From Methylophilaceae bacterium (lineage in GTDB: Bacteria > Pseudomonadota > Gammaproteobacteria > Burkholderiales > Methylophilaceae), in NCBI GenBank assembly GCA_027488395.1, contig JAIYBT010000011.1, positions 1 through 51,935 of the forward strand: a DNA stretch of 51,935 nt, read 5' to 3'. The notes under the pieces are model-generated. The model was not told the DNA's origin. It saw nothing but the letters and a program-made list of their open reading frames with translations, and did not search any database. Positions 49,232 to 51,935 of this stretch are shown here, one piece after another (the first letter of the stretch is position 1; the number at the start of each line of letters is the position of its first letter). The translations under genes and the position numbers were made by a program.

Positions 49232-51358
49232 CTAAGGCAATGCCACTTCTACCAAATTATCACTAAACGTTGTCGAGTGCCCCATATCACCAAAAGCCGC
49301 TGAGCTAATGCAATTAACCGTGCCTTGGTTAAGTTGGCGCCAATAGCCGAGAGTGGCTACCACTATGCCTGCATTAACATCACTGCTGATTTTTGCCAGT
49401 GCGTGAAAAGCGCCGCGGTCGTTAAATACTTTTACCGTATCGCCTTCTTTAATATTGCGGGCGGTGGCATCGAGTTGGTTAATCAACACAAATTGCTCGC
49501 CCTGCCCTTTGATTTTCTCGGTGACGTTGGCATAGCATGAGTTTAAAAAGCCGTGGCTTTTTGGCGAGATGATATTGAGCGGATATTTAGCTGCCAGCGC
49601 GGGGTTGGTGCTGGGGGTTTCGCGGGCGGGTAAATAATCGGGCAAGGGGTCAATCGGCTCACCTGGTTGAAAGCCCTCGTACATTTGTCTAAACGGGCCT
49701 GCGACAAAGTTTTTAGCGCCTTCAACCAAAAAGTGGCATTTGCCTGTGGGGGTTGGAAATTCGCCTTTGGCGTGGCGGGCGCGGGTGTCTTTGTCGCCAA
49801 AGGCTTTGAGTTTGGCAAAGCCGTGCTCGCGCAGATAGGCTAAATCTATGCCTTCACAGGTGGGTGCCGCCCAATCGACATAGTGTTGCAAGCATTCGCT
49901 GTCGCTCCACTGAAAATTGTCATCGTTGTAGCCCATGCGTTTTGCTAGTTGCCTAAAAATCTCATTATTGGGTAAGGCTTCACCCGGTGGGTCTATACAT
50001 TTGGCGTTATAGGTGAGGTATAAATGGCCCCACGATAAAATCATGTCTTCCATCTCAGCGCCCATGGCCGCGGGCAGCACAATGTCGGCGTAGGCGGCGG
50101 TGTCTGACATAAAGTGCTCAGCCACCACTAAAAATAAATCTTCTCTGGCCAAGCCTTTGGCGATTTTGTCGGTTTCGGGCGCTTGCGTGAGTGGGTTGGT
50201 GTTCCACACCATCATCGATTGTATTGGGGTATCTAATTGAATTTCACCTGTCAACACACGCCCTAATTGCAGGTTGTTGACCACTGGCGTGCCCTCGGGG
50301 ATTAAATCGGGGCGAGAAATGACATCAAATTTATACGGGTGCTCCCACACTGGAAATTGCAACGCCCCACCGCCCACATGACGCCATGCACCAATCAGGG
50401 CGGGCAAACAAGTCACTGCACGAATGGCTTGGCTGCCACCATAACTGCGCTCTAGCGCTACCCCTAAGCGGATAGCAGCGGGTGCAGTGGTGGCATATTC
50501 ACGGGCGAATTGCTCAATCACGGCCGCAGGAATGCCAGTAATGCTTTCTGCCCATTGCGGCGTGCGGTCTTTGGCACGTTCTGCTAACTCGGCATAGCCT
50601 ACGGTGTATTGGTCAACATAGTCTTGATCCACCAATCCATCGCGAATAATCACATGCATCATGGCCATGGCGAGCGCGCCATCGGTGCCGGGTTTGGGGG
50701 CGATATGCCAATCGGCCTCTTTTGCGGTGCGTGAGGCATAGCTATCGACCACCACGACTTTGGCACCACGTTTTTGTGCCTCATGAATAATATGCCAATG
50801 GTGTAAATTGGTGCTGACTGAGTTACAGGCCCAAATCACAATATAGTTAGCGTGGGCAAAACTTTCGGGGTCTAGCCCAGCGGTGGGGCCAACGGTTAAC
50901 AACCATGCGGTACAAGAGCCTTCGCCACAAAAGGTGCGCTCACAGACGGTCGCTCCCATGCGGTTAAAAAATGCATCGCCGCCATTTAAGCCATGCACCA
51001 AGCCTTGGTTACCCAAATAGCTGTTAGGCATGATGGCATGGGGGCCAGCCTCAGCAATAATGGCTTGCCAGCGCTGGGTGATTTCGTCTAAGGCTTCGTC
51101 CCAACGAATGCGTTTAAATTGTTTGCTACCTTTGGGGCCCGTGCGCTTGAGGGGGTATAACAGACGATCTGGGTGATAGTGGCGTTTTTCGTAATCTTTT
51201 AATTTGACGCACAAGCCACCGCGCGTCATGGGATGCTCAGGATTGCCTGTCACCGATATCAATTGCTTATCTTGCACCGTATAAATCATGGCGCAGGTAT
51301 CTGGACAATCGTGTGGACAACCGCCGTGAAAAGTCGTCTGCTTTAATGGTTGATTCAT
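49232..51358 (-). CDS. Molybdopterin-dependent oxidoreductase
   Basis: A 708-aa enzyme of the DMSO reductase/formate dehydrogenase superfamily. An N-terminal 4Fe-4S site, GGCPHDCPDTCAMI with the fourth Cys in RGGLCVKL, is followed by the Molybdop_Fe4S4 and molybdopterin domains (about 60-450) and a C-terminal molydop-binding domain (about 585-705). In the Mo-ligand region (VCERTFCGEGSCTAW) Cys residues stand where formate dehydrogenases have Cys or Sec, but the alignment is ambiguous. No signal peptide or Tat motif, so it is cytoplasmic. Substrate unknown; a role in formate or C1 metabolism is only suggested by the setting. Confidence 0.85.
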   Translation of the reverse strand: MNQPLKQTTFHGGCPHDCPDTCAMIYTVQDKQLISVTGNPEHPMTRGGLCVKLKDYEKRHYHPDRLLYPLKRTGPKGSKQFKRIRWDEALDEITQRWQAIIAEAGPHAIMPNSYLGNQGLVHGLNGGDAFFNRMGATVCERTFCGEGSCTAWLLTVGPTAGLDPESFAHANYIVIWACNSVSTNLHHWHIIHEAQKRGAKVVVVDSYASRTAKEADWHIAPKPGTDGALAMAMMHVIIRDGLVDQDYVDQYTVGYAELAERAKDRTPQWAESITGIPAAVIEQFAREYATTAPAAIRLGVALERSYGGSQAIRAVTCLPALIGAWRHVGGGALQFPVWEHPYKFDVISRPDLIPEGTPVVNNLQLGRVLTGEIQLDTPIQSMMVWNTNPLTQAPETDKIAKGLAREDLFLVVAEHFMSDTAAYADIVLPAAMGAEMEDMILSWGHLYLTYNAKCIDPPGEALPNNEIFRQLAKRMGYNDDNFQWSDSECLQHYVDWAAPTCEGIDLAYLREHGFAKLKAFGDKDTRARHAKGEFPTPTGKCHFLVEGAKNFVAGPFRQMYEGFQPGEPIDPLPDYLPARETPSTNPALAAKYPLNIISPKSHGFLNSCYANVTEKIKGQGEQFVLINQLDATARNIKEGDTVKVFNDRGAFHALAKISSDVNAGIVVATLGYWRQLNQGTVNCISSAAFGDMGHSTTFSDNLVEVALP

Positions 51359-51827
51359 TGCTAACCCCTTTTTATCAAATCAATATTTCATGAGGCTCTT
51401 TTAAAAAACGGCCTTAACCATTTAGGTGTATACCAAACTGTATAGCGATTTTTTAAACCGTGCAACGCATCCAACTTAGCATTGAAGGTAATGATCAACG
51501 CGTTGAGGCATGCCACTGGCCCAGTCAAACCTACCAAACACGCGCAAACGGCTTGCAAAACCAGGGCGTAGTTTGAGCTGGACCCTTACAAACGCCTGTG
51601 CCGATCAAGCAATGAATAAATTTGTTTCAAAATTGTAACTATTGTGTAATTTTTTTGTTAATATAATGAAACCAATTGGCGGCACACAAAGTCAATGGTG
51701 ATATCAAGTGAGACAGTAAGTTTACTTGGTCACTGAGTTAGTAAGCCAATGATGCATTTAACGTGAACTATCCTAGTAGTTAATTGCTGAAATGACTTAT
51801 TGATGTTAAACATATATGGAGATCAAT
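51359..51827. promoter_or_regulatory. Upstream region of the second xoxF
   Basis: A 469-bp region without a gene. An AT-rich part around 51640-51672 (TTGTTAATATAATG) holds a -10-like TATAAT at 51661-51666. The leader beyond contains GTGAGACAGTAAGTTTACTT and GGTCACTGAGTTAGTAAGCC, with local inverted repeats. TCCTAGTA at 51771-51778 is shared with the other xoxF upstream region. GGAGA lies before the ATG. Confidence 0.45.
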
Positions 51828-51935
51828 ATGCAAGTGAATAAAATCAAACTAGCGTTAGGCTTGGTTGTGGCAGCGATGCCAATGGTTGCTTCAGCAGCTG
51901 CCGACCAAGAAGCTGCGATTGCAAATGCCAATAAC
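51828..51935 (+). CDS. xoxF: Second XoxF-type methanol dehydrogenase, only the first 36 codons
   Basis: A signal peptide (KIKLALGLVVAAMPMVASA) then AADQEAAIANANN, which matches the mature N-terminus of the first XoxF (AADQEAAIANPNN). The first 39 mature-region bases are 30/39 identical, so it is a diverged paralogue, not a duplicate. The sequence stops at the window edge, so no metal-ligand residue is visible; XoxF rather than MxaF is inferred from the similarity to the left-hand gene. GGAGA lies about 6 bases before the ATG at 51828. Confidence 0.8.
   Translation, partial: MQVNKIKLALGLVVAAMPMVASAAADQEAAIANANN

Noticed and set aside
50881..50970. Selenocysteine in the molybdopterin oxidoreductase
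   Set aside because: No in-frame TGA in the Mo-ligand region; Cys codons are used.
51828..51935. Right-edge gene as an exact repeat of the left-edge xoxF that caused a contig break
   Set aside because: Only 30 of 39 bases agree in the comparable stretch, so the two genes are diverged, at least at their starts.

Overview
The window looks like a chromosomal segment of a betaproteobacterial methylotroph, most likely family Methylophilaceae (Methylotenera/Methylophilus-like). The reasons are PQQ methanol dehydrogenase genes of the lanthanide type (xoxF) at both edges, an mxaRSACKL maturation cluster, and the gene order of the housekeeping blocks (alaA-hom-thrC, pyrG-kdsA-eno-ftsB, smpB/ratA-ratB, guaB-guaA). 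Both edges cut through xoxF genes: the left one lacks its C-terminus and the right one has only 36 codons.

Layout. 1-3.9 kb: xoxF (minus), a divergent MocR-like regulator that has lost the PLP lysine, a possible small RNA with a terminator, and a two-domain PepSY protein. 4-9 kb: thyA, thrC, hom, alaA (minus). 9-10.7 kb: Mth938-like protein, DUF1439 protein, prepilin-like protein. 10.7-12.5 kb: fabB and fabA. 12.8-18.3 kb: mxaR, S, A, C, K, L in one tight operon without mxaFJGI. 18.3-21.6 kb: ygfX, ygfZ, ftsB, enolase. 21.6-27.3 kb: kdsA, pyrG, nnrD, smpB, ratA, ratB, a DUF4124 protein. 27.4-33.4 kb: guaB, guaA (with a long hairpin between them), greB, a nitroreductase, an ABC-F ATPase. 33.5-36.4 kb: a Spy-like periplasmic protein, a six-unit 16-bp tandem repeat, and an OmpR/EnvZ-type two-component system. 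36.5-44.5 kb: tRNA-Ser, hpt, galU, SemiSWEET, uvrB, a serine protease with a TPR-like tail, an aspartate aminotransferase family gene, an AsmA-like protein.

44.55-49.18 kb is the accessory part. It begins at an intact tRNA-Asn gene and ends at a degenerate copy of that tRNA's 3' half, so it reads as an old tRNA-Asn-integrated island. Inside are the N-terminal stub of an integron integrase (intI) on the minus strand, a palindromic recombination site ending in GTTAGGC, three or four integron cassettes of strongly mixed base composition with attC-like sites (one cassette gene is broken by a stop and a frameshift), and a Xre/RES toxin-antitoxin pair. The island therefore holds a dying integron.

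49.2-51.9 kb: a molybdopterin oxidoreductase (minus) and, after a 469-bp leader, the second xoxF.

Functionally, the core of the window serves methanol oxidation (two XoxF dehydrogenases, Mxa assembly proteins, possibly the MocR-like regulator), amino acid, purine and CTP synthesis, unsaturated fatty acid and Kdo synthesis, and envelope stress sensing. All calls rest on reading the sequence and recalled family features; no database search was run.
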